The position numbers were made by a program, and so were the translations under genes. DNA of 64,000 bases from Mimachlamys varia (Eukaryota > Mollusca > Bivalvia > Pectinida > Pectinidae), in assembly GCA_947623455.1 (NCBI GenBank), contig OX392530.1, positions 29,853,405 through 29,917,404 on the forward strand, read 5' to 3'. The notes under the pieces are model-generated. The model did no database searches. It was not told where the DNA came from and saw only the letters and a list, made by a program, of their open reading frames with translations. Shown here piece after piece: positions 11,238 through 25,236 of this stretch; the first letter of the stretch is position 1; each line of letters opens with the position of its first letter.

Positions 11238-11790
11238 TCACCGTGTTAAAGCCAACCTTAGGTGGGGGGGGGGGGGGCAATAATGTTGACATGGGGGGGG
11301 GGGCAATTTACATAGTGAAATTGCCGGTTTTGGAGGTAAAAAGGTAGGTTTTTGAATGGATTCAGAAGTGTTTTAAAACGTTTGATATGTGCACGGACTG
11401 CAGTAAGACATGCACTTTTAACACCAATGGCTTTTTTTGCACCTCACTATTACCGTTTTTTCAAACACTTCAACACAGTCTTGCAAAATGCTTGGTGTTT
11501 GGTAAATGTGTGCACAAAAATGTTTTTTTCTTTTCCTTTTAAAAGTTCTCTATACATAACTAGTAGCAGTATTGCTTCAATATATTTCTGATGTGGACAT
11601 GACAATAAAACATGCATGCACACTGTTATTTTAGGTTTAGAGAAATAAATTGCGAACACGATGTTGGTTAAGTGGGGGCAATTCATAATGACATGGGTGG
11701 GGGGGGGGGGGTGGGTGGCAGTGCAGATTATTTTTTTTCCTAATTTTCCACATCATTGCCCCCCCCCTACGGTTGCCTTTAACACGGTGA
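11238..11790. mobile_element. DNA transposon relic with G/C-run ends
   Basis: TCACCGTGTTAAAGCCAACC at 11238 pairs with GGTTGCCTTTAACACGGTGA ending at 11790. Just inside the ends are long G runs (11262-11277, 11295-11305, 11698-11711) and a complementary C run (about 11759-11768). There is no transposase. The frames at 11352-11591 and 11450-11686 are on opposite strands of the same interior and look non-coding. Confidence 0.6.
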
Positions 11791-12094
11791 TATTGGGATT
11801 AGCATTTTCACCATGTATAAACAACCAAAAATAGATCTGCCACATCCACTTCAATGTCTATGACGTAGCTAGATATACATGCCTGAGGGTCCAGGGGCGG
11901 AGCCCCGCTGGGAGTCAGGGAGGAGAAACCCCACTGAAGTTGACGGAAAATGATCACAAAGTTTATTTTTTGCATGCTCAAGCATGCACGGAAGCTACGC
12001 CACTGAATGTTTGGGATCTTTAATTTTCATCTCTGTATAAGTCTATGTTTTGAATTTCCAGTCACGTGTTTAGCATTACCTCACTTCCGGCTTT
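11791..12094. other. Intergenic with GC-rich repeat phrase
   Basis: Contains a GGGGCGGAGCCCCGCTGGGA phrase near 11895, which I believe is a dispersed repeat in molluscs, without gene content. Confidence 0.3.
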
Positions 12095-12317
12095 ATTGCC
12101 GAGTGTTCGCCCAGAGGTATTTCATTGAGATAGCACTATAAAGTTTGTATCCGATCCGCACTATCATAAGGAGGCAAGTACACCAGCATACCCTGCTTCT
12201 GGCACACATACACACATGCACGAATGTAATATGTACTTGGAAAGTCGTCCTAAATAGCAATAACTCTAAACAGGACGTTAAACAAGAAAAACAAACAAAC
12301 AAAATAAAAACAAACCA
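12095..12317 (+). mobile_element. SINE with A-rich tail
   Basis: A core TTTCATTGAGATAGCACTAT is followed by a body and then a tail GACGTTAAACAAG plus an (AAAC)n-type run (12270-12317). This is the layout of SINEs of the GAGATAGCACT core type. The 5' tRNA-like part is not clear. The open frames across it on both strands are not genes. Confidence 0.5.
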
Positions 12318-15044
12318 ATACCTCGGACTCGAACCATGATTCATACATTTACGGTAACCATGCACGAATGGAAATATTAGTCTTGGCACAAACAATTTAC
12401 AAATGTATCCAAGCTCTGTGATGGCGAGACCACATCACATGCATATTTGACTCAACATTTGAAAAAGTTCACAATCCTGAACATGTCAACAAACGTTTCT
12501 TTTTAATGCAGCCCCCCCCCCCCCCCCCCGCTAATAAATGACTTTGCCGGTAACACCACCTATAGATACTGTATGAAAAAATGAACTGTATTTGTTTACT
12601 GCTTCATGATTTATCAAAAAGTATCCTCTCATTCTGTACAATGGAGGGAACTAAAAATTCTGACTTGTTTTATTTATGTTATGGCAATAACATGTTCCAA
12701 CTAAAAGACCAAACGGACTAGGCCTAAATCAGAACAAACATGAAAAATTGTACATTCATTTTGTTGTCAAAACCACATACTTTGCCATTGAAATGAATTT
12801 AAGTTTAAAAAATGCACGAAATGAAGTTTAGATCATGCAACCTGAATTGGTTCATAGTTTCTAGAAGTCTCCCCTCAGATGACATTTCTGTTAAGAAAAA
12901 TATTCATGGAAAGCTGAGGAGTTTTATGCAATGTCTTTTGATATTTTATCTATTATATTTAAATTGAAATGTTATTTAATTTGGACCTCCAAATTAGCAC
13001 TTCCTCTCAACTTTGAAGATTCAAAAATTAATGAGTGAAAAGCAAAATCACTAATTTAAAACAATTAATTACAGATTAACCTACAATGCAAATAAACTTA
13101 GTTTGAATGGATACGCGGGAAGATCAATCATGTGAACCAATGACAGTCCGGTTAACAACCTCGCCGTCGGTGTTGAAAGGTTCATTCTGATTGGCTATTG
13201 TGTCTAGATCATTCAAACGTTTGTAGCTAATGACGCATACGAAGTTGTAGCATGATATTGACTGATGAAATTATAAACACTGAAATGTTCGCCTCGTGTT
13301 TGCCCTTGGGTAGAAGAATGACTGTGGTCATTTAAATACCGTTTACGTCACCTATGATGTGTTTCAGACGACCATTTACAAGAGGACCTAACTGTGACCA
13401 TTTTAAAGGTATTCCTTAATTTTGAATCGGAATATATGTGAAACATGTTTACTGAATAATGAACAGGAAACACGTTGTCACAATCTCGCCGAGTTCACGA
13501 CTCTGTCGCATCGGGGCTTGGTCGATAACCGATCGGACAAACGTGTAGATAGCTAGCATTCAAGTAAACCAACATAATAACAAGGACTAGATAACCTATT
13601 TTGACTGTGCCGGTTTGGCGTATTTATAATGTATGAACAGGTGAATGATTAGAACACAAGATGCTTTTGCAATAAACAGATAATAAATTAAAAAAAAAAA
13701 AAAATAGCATTTCCAATCATGTATCTTAATACCTCACAAATCACAGGTGCTTGTGGACACGAATGTGACATTTTTCATTAAAGATGGAAAGTAACAGACA
13801 AATACTGTGTTTCTCAATAATAGAATGCTAAATTATGAAGTTCAAAATAACAACCCATGTCGAGATTGTGACATCTCTGCATGGGTTAATATTGTTATAA
13901 AATGTGCAGAAATTTATTGTTATAAACTATGCAGAAGGACCCCATTTATTTAGAAAAGGACCCCATTTTTAAATTACCCAGCGCAAGAGTTATTTTCTGA
14001 GAACGTGTTCCAATGTATACACAGATATGGTATGGGTGAATTGTGTTAAGTAAATGTAATGTTTGCTTATTTTAATGGCAGATAATTTTGATGCATAGCA
14101 GCATAGTAATATTAATACAAATGGACGAAGAGAAATGGAGGGCCACCCAGAAAAGGGTTTGATCCAAGTACCCTCCTAAAAAAAAATTGAGGTATCTGAT
14201 ATCAACCAATGCAAGAATGCTGCTCAAGAAGAAATCTCTGTGTTTCATGGTGCACTGAATAAAAGAAAGACACCATCATACTATGGAATTCTGTCAGGCT
14301 ACTTTTCCAAGCTTACTAATATAGTTGCTAAAATTGTGGTTGCTTGGGTGGTATTGTGAATATTTATCTTGATTTTCAAAATCGTAACTTGATTCCCCTG
14401 ATTGCTTATTAGTAAATATAAGAGGTCACCTCATATGCAACTTGAGTTTTCTCACAAAATGTTGCTCTGGCTTTCTATTACATTTAAGACGCCTTGCACA
14501 TAATATAATTATCATCCAAAAACCCAAGAACAGTGAGTTTTAGTTGTTAGTTTAAATGTTTTGACCAGGTAAGTCAAACTTGAACAGTTTACAGTGTTTT
14601 TGGTTGGATGTTATTTCATAATTGTGGTAGATTAATTAATATAAATCTAAGTTGCAATTGTTCCACCAACTTTCAACAATCTGAATCAAATCATGGGGAT
14701 TGACTCCCATCACGGGGATTCGACTCCAAATGATCTAAAAATAATCCCAAAGTGTATCATTTGATTCATTTAAAGTTGAAAATTTTGCAGGGCAAACATG
14801 ATATTGTCAAGAGTAGTATTATATTTGTGTCTAGGTCAGGAGGTTGCTACCTTTAGGTTTTTTCTTCACATTTTTATTGGTCCGATATAACTTTTAATAT
14901 TTACATAGAAATGAGGTTTAAGTTACAAAACAACTACATTATATAGTACATATACATATACTGTACTAGAATTAGAAACAGCCTCTTAGCACTTATACAT
15001 GTACATATGTAGATGTACAATGTTTTGCTACAATTATGCTAAAA
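12318..15044. other. Intergenic, no gene recognised
   Basis: AT-rich sequence with a C run (12512-12529) and a poly-A run (13690-13703). Two sequences resembling CCAAT boxes lie at 13137-13200 in a slightly CpG-richer patch, but no exon follows that I can define. Confidence 0.35.
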
Positions 15045-15052
15045 ATGCTGAC

Positions 15053-15517
15053 TAGTGCTGGGAATCGCCATGATATTGAAGATCGATTATCGGGCTGTCA
15101 AGATCGATCGATAATCGATTATCGGTAACGGTTTTTAATTAGGTCCGACCATGTGTTAAATAAATTCCGGAAAGTCCGGATTCCGTCATATATTAGCAAA
15201 TTAGTATAGCCTTGTACAAAACGCTGCACCGACCACGATTACGTAAGGTAGCTACAACGCTTGAATGCCGGCGTGGTTCAAGCGAGACATAACAAACACA
15301 AGCGAAATGGATGTTTTATTTTGGTTTATTGAAGATAAAAGCATTCATAACAACAGTACATATCTGAATAACTTCAGCCATTCAAATTAGAAACATATGA
15401 AACGATCTATTTATAGCCAAATTTCACAATCGATCTTTTAAGTGCAAAATCGATTATCGAATCGATCTTGGGTCCAACTCGATTTAATCGATGTTTCCGG
15501 TTATCGGTACACCACTA
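15053..15517. mobile_element. Non-autonomous hAT transposon
   Basis: The ends are TAGTGCTGGG (left) and TACACCACTA (right, reverse complement TAGTGGTGTA). Identical 8-bp direct repeats ATGCTGAC flank it at 15045-15052 and 15518-15525, the hallmark of hAT insertion. Subterminal regions are rich in ATCGAT/CGATTATCG motifs (15080-15127 and 15425-15508), a likely transposase-binding pattern by analogy. At 465 bp it has no transposase. Confidence 0.9.
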
Positions 15518-15525
15518 ATGCTGAC

Positions 15526-17900
15526 CTACATTGTATATATATATATAACAATACACTAATAATTCTAATCTAGAGCTTTGATTTGCAAATGATCGTTATG
15601 ATCTGCACAGTTTGTTATAAAGTTTTGAAATCTTTTGTACAAATATATCTGTGTATTGCTTTATATATAGCTCAACAATGAACAGGTATAGAAGGCACTC
15701 TTTAGTTTAAACCTTTAAAAACTGTTATATATTTGAGACCAGACATATTTGTTAATGAAAACTCAGAAAAGGGAAATTATAGTTTCTTCAACATCACTTT
15801 TGATAACTTTTTAAAAAAAATACCACATGGTAGGTAAAAAGACAAAAAATTGACTACATTTTTATGACGGTCATTTCATTGCTGATGAGGACCAGGTTTG
15901 TTTATAGGTGACTTTATGTGAACTATCAAAATAGAGTGTACTAAAATAATATATGAAATCCAAGTTGTAAAAATGCCAAATTATAAAATGATACTTGATG
16001 GCGGTAGAAATGAGATGCTGATACTAAAATAATATTTGAAATCCAAGTTGTTAAATTGCCAACCTATATAAAATGATACTCGATGGCGTTAGAAATGAGA
16101 TCCTGATCGTTTTAAATTTAAATGCTGGATTATATAAAATACATGTCAGCTTCAATATTTACAGTATGTTAAATTGACATAGATTGAAAATGTAAACACA
16201 AAGGCAGAAAAAGAAAGTGATTGTTAATCACCAAGTTACATGTTATTCTTGTTCCTAACCTCTCACACTTTTACACTTAAGACAGTCTAGACTAGCTGGT
16301 TTACAACATATTTATTGCTGTTTGAGGAAGACATTATTTATATTGTCATGGTCAGTATCAGTACTGGGAGTCGGTCTCATTTTACTGAGTATCAGGTATA
16401 TGACATATCACCAATGGCTTGTTTTTTGTTTGTAGACTTGACTTTTCTCTTTTTTAGTACATTTTGTACATGTTATACAAATGTATGTAGAAAATTTTAA
16501 AGTTAATACAAAAAATAAAAAAAAAAATTACATGCTTGAAAGCTTTTAATCTATACTTTATTCATATTTTGAATGAATTTAGTACTGTGCACATTGATGT
16601 TAATGCATCGTTAGAAATTATCATTAAAAGTTACAATGTAGAAAAAACTTTAAACAAGTTTTAGGTAACAAAATGCCATACTGCATCATCACATAATATG
16701 GCATTTCTTGATTTTTTGTTTCCTTTAGACAGAGCTTTTAATACGGTACAGACTTTTGTACATGTATGCATACAAAAATTGTCAATTCTTAATTAGTTTG
16801 TTCATGCCAAAACTTGCATACAATTTCACTAAAAATCCTTAAAACACTTTGATGATATTGAAAACATTTCCAATATTTTCATTGATTAGATTAAAGAAAG
16901 GAAACCATACCTGTTAACCCTCCCTCATTACAAGGGGGACTTTCTCATTTTGACAAAAATTTACCAATCTCCCTCGAAATCCCCCTTATCCAAGTCCAAA
17001 CTCACACAAACTCAAAATCTACATCCTGTGGTCAAATGATATCCTAGCTACTGCAGGGTATGTGTAATGTCCATAACAGATATGTCAGGATCAAATGAAT
17101 ACTTTTTGAAGTTATTTGATACATAAAATGGGAAAGACAAATTGAGCAATGCAGTTTCAGTCGCATTTTGTGCACTTTCTGCTTCATTGGAAATGTGGAA
17201 TGGGGGAGATCTCCCTCATTGGAGGTTTCAAAGGTTAACACCTATGGGAAACATGTATAAAAAATATATAAACAGGGCAAGGAAGACTTGTTTCATAGAA
17301 AAGGTAAGATAGATATATTCAATGTAGTATTAAGACAAATATTCTGATATACAACACTACTAGTTACTGGTGTCTTGCAGTTGAGTTTCTTGGCCCGGTT
17401 ATATAAAGTGTGATAAGAGATGTCAACTGAATGCAAATCTTAAATCAATTACAGGTGAAAAATAAGGAAATACACAGGTAAATTGTCCTAAAACACAAAA
17501 AATAGTCATAATTCTTTCATTTTAAATTTGGTTTATGACATGTGAATACATTTTGTAAAACTTGGGCTCACTTAATTTGAATATTCTGATAACTCAAACT
17601 TTTCCCATGGTCCCGCAAACTTTGAAATAACTTGTTCTGTATTTAACAGCATATATATAGGAAAACATATATTACATTTTATATGTTACCTCTACGTTTT
17701 AACTCATTTGCCCCTAAAGACACATTTGAACTCTTCCAGTTCAAAGGTTGGATTAGGTCATTATAAAATTTCAGGTGTGAATGAGTTTTATGATTTTTAC
17801 ATACATGTACAGTGGTAAACAACAAATTACTGGTACACAGGTGTAACGTACAGGTGATTAACATAATGTAGGTTGGCCGTCTTCCATACATGACATATAT
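15526..17900. other. Intergenic, no gene recognised
   Basis: Very AT-rich. A near-duplicate phrase (AATATATGAAATCCAAGTTG and AATATTTGAAATCCAAGTTG, then GATGGCGGTAGAAATGAGAT) recurs at about 15948 and 16028, showing an old 80-bp tandem duplication. Frames at 16315-16500 and 17044-17241 have no recognisable content. Confidence 0.4.
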
Positions 17901-17904
17901 AGTA

Positions 17905-18150
17905 GTAGAGTATCATACAGAATTGGAGGTTTTCATTGATATTGTAAGGGGATCACAATATACCCAGTGTACCTAGCACTACAACATTCCAAACATATAG
18001 AGTACCATATAGAAACGGAGGTTTTCATTGATATTGTAAGGGGATCACAATATATCCAGTGTACCTAGCACTACAACATTCCAAACATATAGAGTACCAT
18101 ATAGAATTAGAGGTTTTCAGTGATATTGTAAGGGGAGCATACAAATCTAG
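17905..18150 (+). repeat. 92-bp tandem repeat, about 2.7 copies
   Basis: The phrase ATTGTAAGGGGATCACAATA begins at 17941 and 18033 and is worn at 18125, exactly 92 bp apart each time. The unit also contains CCAGTGTACCTAGCACTACA. Confidence 0.85.
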
Positions 18151-18734
18151 GTCATAATATACCTGGTATACCTACTACCTGACTGTAAAAATCGTTATTG
18201 GCTAGGTGAGGGATTTAATGATGCGACTTAATGATGCGACAATTCAACCAATGGAAAGATGACAGTAATGATGGAGATTCTAGAGTGATGCTGTTGACAA
18301 TATATAGCTGCGTACATGTTTCATCAGCTGGCACAGCATCATTTACCTGTGTTGGTATGGTAATATTATTCCATTTACATTTCAATTCAAATTTTTGTAT
18401 CTATCACTTTAATTCAATTCATTTATTGAATTTAGACCTAACAGCGCATCAGTATATGATACATAATTCTACATAGACAGCAGGACATGCACAGTGAACA
18501 GTGTAATGTGCAACGTACGGAAGGAAGTATACAGAATATGTTTTGGCTAAGACAACATATACCTTTTATGTACTTGCCACAGAAAAATAAGGTTTTAGAT
18601 TAACTGGATCTTATGAATTACCAGGTAATATTTTATATTTTCAGTTCCCGCTTGTTGAAGTGATACCATGGTGAGACTTTCCCTGTTGATATTTTACATC
18701 CCTGTAAATGTGCATTGTTTATCTCTCAAGTGGC

Positions 18735-19100
18735 CGTTGTTTGTGACCAGTAGATTTTGTATAATATGGATGTTTACAACAATGCCTCTTTTGATGTTGT
18801 AGAAGTGTTTACAGTTTTTGGATTAAGGGTGATCACTGAAAATTGTATGCACTTTTTGATGTTGTATTTTGTCAGTATACCAGTTACATTTTTTAGTTTA
18901 AGGGTGATAACTGAAAATTGTATGCTCCTTTTGATGTTGTATTATGGCAGTATACCAGTTGGTCTTTTTATAATGGTTGATGTTTACTGATAATATGCTG
19001 CTTTTGATGTTGTATATATATTTCATTGTATATTTACATGTTCAGTTTCCCAGTTGATGTTTACTGATTATATGCTGCTTTTGAAGTTGTATTATACTGT
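18735..19100 (+). repeat. Degenerate 74-bp tandem repeat
   Basis: The phrase AAGGGTGATCACTGAAAATTG at about 18826 recurs at about 18900, and TTTTGATGTTGTATTATGGCA-like blocks recur four to five times. The repetition is old and imperfect. The 77-residue frame across it is a by-product. Confidence 0.6.
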
Positions 19101-19312
19101 ACATGTCACTAGTAACAAGCTGATGTACATTGTATTTAATCAATTATATGTATATAGTAAATATGTATTATAACCTCAAAATTTGCTTAGATAAAACATT
19201 GAGAGAGCTAGAATCTGCAATTTAATAGAAGGAAACAAAATAAATTGTAAAGGAATTTTTTCAAAAAAAAGAGACAGAAACCTTGGAAATATGTTACATG
19301 TACCTGTATATG

Positions 19313-22300
19313 CACTAGGGATTATAAAAAGTTTGATATCCTCGCCCCACTCTTAATCATTAATAGAAATCCAGCACATCAATATAATTTCTGGTGGATT
19401 AATATATGTACTGGTGGATTAATATATGTGCTGTTACATTACCAGAAAATTTTGACATTAAGACATGCACAGTAAAATCAATAGAAATGTCTGTAATATC
19501 AATAGAAATTGTCACATGACTGGAAACCCAGCAGAGCCTCTGTACCTGTGGGCACTGAGCCAAGTTAAAGCTGGCAGGTACCTTTGGGCACTGGCTACCA
19601 TATCGCTGGAGGACAAGTTATTAGAGGCTCCATGCTGTGATGACTACGGGAATGCTTCATGCATGACTGGTTAAATTTACCTGTGTTTGACCAGAAGCCC
19701 AAAACAATGAATGGCTTTTTATAATTAGGCCTTGCCCCCTCGCTATGCAATGTTTTGTCTGTATCAGATCTGATCACAAAAGATTTGGACAGGCTTACAC
19801 TTGGCCATCTAATTAGATAATGACCCCCTCAGGCCTCAACCCTTCTTGGTCAAAGTTTACCTGTATCAGGTCTGATATAAGATGTGAAGATCCCATCTAC
19901 CTGCAATTCTTACCTGTACTTCACTTCACCTGTGTTTTCTGTTAGTACTTAGAAGCTGGCTTTATCATTAGTTAATATTTATAATTTTAATATATTAATA
20001 TATATATATGAATCTTATGTAGTTATTTTCTCAAACAACCTTCTTTCTTTCATTTCAAAACTAGAAATTATGAAATCATGATAATTACTGTTAGAGTTGT
20101 TCCCAAAACTTTCTAGCATGTACAGGACATAAATAAAATAAAAAAATATTATTTAACTAACAGTTCTGATGTCTTATATTTCATTTAATATACACTATTC
20201 ACGTTTTTTGGTATTCATATACCAATTTACATTCAAGTATATTGAAAAATTTAAGGAATATCTATTGATAATTATTTGTTGATATTTTAAAATATTGTAA
20301 GAACTAATTGTGAAACTAACACATAAATATTCTTTGATTACTTAACGAAACTAAATACATATTTTGATTAAATACATTCATCCCTCAGATCTATATATTT
20401 ATGAAAGCGCTATAGAGTTTTGATAATCTTTATTTTTAAATTTTCTATATTAAGATCTGTATGTGTATATATATATATATAACCACATACAACAGTGTTG
20501 ATATAAATATAAGAATTTGAAGTTGAAAAAAAGTAATACAAAAATGAATTAGAATTTAGTCTGATTGTTCAGTATGGGACAGATTTTTTATTTAACCCTC
20601 AGGCCTCAGGCAATTACCTGACCTGTCTAAACCTTGTCTAGGAACACTTTCTTACAGAAGCCTGTCAGTGACATATAATTGAGGTGTGAATTTCTCACCT
20701 GACTATTACTGGTCATATTTGAAACCTATTTGATTAATAAAAGGCTCAGCTGGGGATGAACAAGATCATATGATAATATGGCTCCCAATAATACATATTT
20801 TAACTTTTACTCAGGTTTATCATGTTTATATGAAATTAAAAATCATTGAGAATAGATATAGATATTTAAATATTTCCCTTTAAATAGTGAATATTCTGAG
20901 GACTTTGATTTATTTTTTGTTTAAATATTTACATTCATATACTTGTTACATGAATTAATGATGAAAAATTGTCTAGTTTATATTGGATGTTATATATATA
21001 TGTCTCTGGCTTAGTTGCTTCAGTTTGATAATACTTAAGTTCATTATACCAAAGACGTCACACATATATGTTCCTAATTATATAATAATCAGTATAATAG
21101 TATTATAAAATGATGCATTTCCCATATTTAGGCCTAAATATTGAAGGCAATTACAGGTTTATTTAAATATGACTTGAAGGTTTATGCATATATGTAATAA
21201 TTTAAAAAAAAAAAAGCAAGGTCAGTTAATGGAATCATTTCAATTAATTCTATATTCTAAGTATACAACAAGTAAATAATATGCAGTTATATTAAGTCAC
21301 ATTTATTGAATTGAATTGAGCCAAGTTATAGCTGGCAGCTACCTTTGGGCACTGGCTACCATATCGCTGGAGGGCAAGTAATTAGAGGCTCCATGCTGTG
21401 ATGACCACGGGAATCCTTCATGCATGACTGGTTAAATTTACCTGTGTTTGACCAGAAGCCCAAAACAATGAATGGTTTTTTATAATTAGGCCTTGCCCCT
21501 ATAGATGCAATGTTTTGTCTGTATCAGATCTGATCACAAATGATGTGTGAAGATTTGGACAGGCTTACACTTGGCCATCTAATTAGATAATGACCCCCTC
21601 AGGCCTCGACCCTTCCTGGTCAAATTTTACCTGTATCAGGTCTGATATAAGGTGTGAAGATCTGGAGATAATAACCCTGGGGCCCCTGATTGTTTAGTTG
21701 GGAACAGGTCATCTTATATTTATATTTTATTAAAGTGTCATCTATTTTAAGCATATGAAATACATAATGAAATTACATTAAAATGTCTAAGTTTATAAAC
21801 AGACTTACAAGACACTATAACAAATTAATAATTATTTCAATCATAAAATAGATAAATGATATATGTATAAAATCTTATCTAGTCCAACGTAACACTGTCA
21901 TATTTAGGATAAAGATTATAATAGCATACGTTATGGCTTGTGTACTTTCTTGAATAAATAAATTGGTTTAATTCTTGGTCGCTTGCGTATTTCCGTGTAT
22001 AAAACTTGTACTGCTGGTTTATATACGTGTATTTTGATCTCTATTGTGGTTTCCTTGTATGTTTGATATTGATGATCAGCAAAAATATCGTATTTAAAAA
22101 AAATGGCCGTTTAATACGTTATTTCTGTGTGTAAAACGTGTCAATATGCTTGTATGTTGACCGCTATACCTGTACAGATGTAATATGATTTACTTGTACT
22201 TTTATGTAATACTATTGAAGATGTCTTTGAAAGTCTTTAGTTTGTTACTCATTTAAGTACAAGAATGAAAAATTCTGAGTTCATGCCAGATGATATTCAT

Positions 22301-25233
22301 CATAAAAACTTAACTTAAATTAATTCACTGCATGTCAAAATTTTAAATGTAATTATGATTAAAATATACTAACTTGTAATTCTTTTTAAAGAAGTAACAA
22401 TTATTCTTTTTCATTTAAATATTTTCAATCAACAATTAAATTGAAAGGTATGTGTTAAAATAAAAAATGATATAATGCATGTTTTATGTTGAAATTATTA
22501 GGTTAATCCTAATAAAAATATATACAGAAAATAAAAACAACAGATTGTAATATAAACAATAAGTTATTAGAAGAACAGATTTTGTACTCAGTATTATAAT
22601 AGTAGTTTCAATCACAAATTACTTAAATATTTGACATTAAAGAAGCTAGCTGTGGAATAAAACCTACAAGGGCCGGCGTTGATAATTGGTTTCATTACAT
22701 ATACACTCATGTACGATGCATACAAAGGTTATTATAAACATCAAGTACTAATTAAGAAAAGATTACTTTAACCAAAACATTTAAATCCATTTCCTTCTTC
22801 ATATCATTATACCATCATAAATCAATTAACAGGGCCCCCAGGCCTGGTCATTGGGGAGTGGGAGGTGAGAAATTCACACCTGGCTAATTACTACACAGCC
22901 AGCGTAGGGGTGTCCCCTATCTTGACCTCTTTGAGGTAAAGAGCTGGCCGGGGCAGGCAGGTACATAATTATACCTGGAGGGTAAATGATTCTACATGTA
23001 GATCTATATCTGACCAGTTTAGTTAGATATTATATAAGTCATTAGGTTGATTAAAAAGTTCAATAACTGTGACTGACATAGACTTAACTTTGTTCTAATA
23101 TAACTGCATATTATTTACTTGTTGTAAACTTAGAATGTAGAATTGAAATGATTCCATTAACTGACCTTGCTTTTTTTAAATTTATTACACATGTGCATAA
23201 ACCTTCAAGTCATATTTAAATAAACCTGTAATTGCCTTAATATTTAGGCCTAAATATGGGAAATGCATCCTTTTATAAAACTATTATACTGATTATTATA
23301 TAAAAAAAACTTAGGTATAATCAGGAACATATATGTGAGACGTCCCTGGTATAATGAATTTTAGTATTTTATTATCAAACTGAAGCAACTAAGCCAGAGA
23401 CATTTATATATAACATCCAATATAAACTAGACAATTTTTCATCATTAATTCATTTAACAAGTATATATATGTAAATATTTAGAAATTAAAATGCGTCATT
23501 GGATTTTATTCAATCAAGTGTCATAAGATACTTTTCATTTTAAGTTAATATATAAGAAAACCAGAAACTGGTAAATCAATTATTGTTTATTTCAATGTTA
23601 TTTTATGTACTAATAATATTTTATTGTATAATTAAATGTTTTGAATGAAACAAAAAATAGATTAAAGTCCTCAGAATATTCACTATTTAGAGGGAAATAT
23701 TTAAATATCTGTATTCTCAATGATTTCTAATTTCATATAAACATGATAGACTTGAGTAAAAGTTAAAATATGTATTATCATATGATCTTGGTCATCCCCA
23801 GCTTAACCTTTTATTAATCAAATAGGTTTCAAATATGACCAGTGTAGTCAGATGAGAAATTAACACCTCAATTATATGCCACTGACAGGTTTCTGTAAGA
23901 AGGTGTTCCTAGACAAGTTTTAGACGGGTCAGATAATTGCTTGAGGCCTGAGGGTTAATCAAAACATCTGTCCCATACTGAACAATCAGACTAAATTTTA
24001 ATTTATTGTTGTATTCCTTTTTTTTTTTCAACTTCAAATTCATATATTTATATCAACACTGTTGTATGTGGTTATATATATAAACATACAGATCTTAATA
24101 TAGAAAATTTAAAAATAAAGATTATCAAAACTCTATAGCGCTTTCATAAATATATAGATCTGAGGGATGAATGTATTTAATCAAAATATGTATTTAGTTT
24201 CGTTAAGTAATCAAAGAATATTTATTTGTTAGTTTCACAAGTAGTTCTTACAATATTTAAAAATATCAACAAATAATTATCAATAGATATTCCTTAAATT
24301 TTTCAATATACTTGAATGTAAATTGGTATATAAATACAAAAAAAAACGTGAATAGTGAATATTAAATGAAATATAAGACATCAGAACTGTTAGATAAATA
24401 ATATTTTTTTATTTTATTTATGTCCTGTACATGCTAGAAAGTTTTGGGAACAACTCTAACAGTAATTATCATGATTTCATAGTTTCTAGTTTTGGAATGA
24501 AAGAAGGTTGTTTGTGAAAATAACTACATAAGACTCATATATATATATTTATATATTAAAATTATATTTATTAACTAATGATAAAGCCAGCTTCTAAGTA
24601 CTAGCAGACAACACAGGTGAAGTGAAGTACAGGTAAGAATCGCAGGTTGATGGGATCTTCACACCTTATATCAGACCTGATACAGGTAAACTTTGACCAG
24701 GAAGGGTAGAGGCCTGAGGGGGTCATTATCTAATTAGATGGCCAAGTGTAAGCCTGTCCAAATCTTTTGTGATCAGATCTGATACAGACAAAACATTGCA
24801 TAGCGAGGGGGCAAGGCCTAATTATAAAAAGCCATTCATTGTTTTGGGCTTCTGGTCAAACACAGGTAAATTTAACCAGTCATGCATGAAGCATTCCCGT
24901 GGTCATCACAGCATGGAGCCTCTAATAACTTGTCCTCCAGCGATATGGTAGCCAGTGCCCAAAGGTACCTGCCAGCTTTAACTTGGCTCAGTGCCCACAG
25001 GTACAGAGGCTCTGCTGGGTTTCCAGTCATGTGACAATTTCTATTGATATTACAGACATTTCTATTGATTTTACTGTGCATGTCTTAATGTCAAAATTTT
25101 CTGGTAATGTAACAGCACATATATTAATCCACCAGTACATATATTAATCCACCAGAAATTATATTGATGTGCTGGTTTTCTATTAATGATTAAGAGTGGG
25201 GCGAGGATATCAAACTTTTTATAATCCCTAGTG
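19313..25233. mobile_element. CACTA-type transposon with 2-kb inverted repeats
   Basis: The element begins CACTAGGGATTATAAAAAG (19313) and ends CTTTTTATAATCCCTAGTG (25233). ATG flanks it on both sides (19310-19312 and 25234-25236), a 3-bp target duplication. CACTA ends plus a 3-bp duplication define the CACTA (En/Spm) group. The terminal inverted repeats are very long, about 19313-21300 and 23085-25233, and similar enough that a 60-residue frame is almost identical in both arms (minus 19777-19595, plus 24769-24951). The 1.8-kb centre has no transposase frame, so it is non-autonomous. ACCTGT/ACAGGT motifs are frequent near the ends, possible subterminal binding sites. Confidence 0.85.
21318..21664 (+). 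repeat. Internal direct copy of the CACTA left arm
   Basis: Starting GAGCCAAGTTATAGCTGGCA, this block repeats 19557-19892 of the left arm with scattered substitutions and a small insertion (ATGATGTGTG near 21541). It lies just inside the inner end of the left inverted repeat. Confidence 0.85.
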
Positions 25234-25236
25234 ATG

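Noticed and set aside
19595..24951. Two identical 60-residue frames as a conserved duplicated gene
   Set aside because: They are the same stretch of the CACTA inverted arms read on opposite strands. No domain is seen, and a longer frame overlaps on the other strand equally well.
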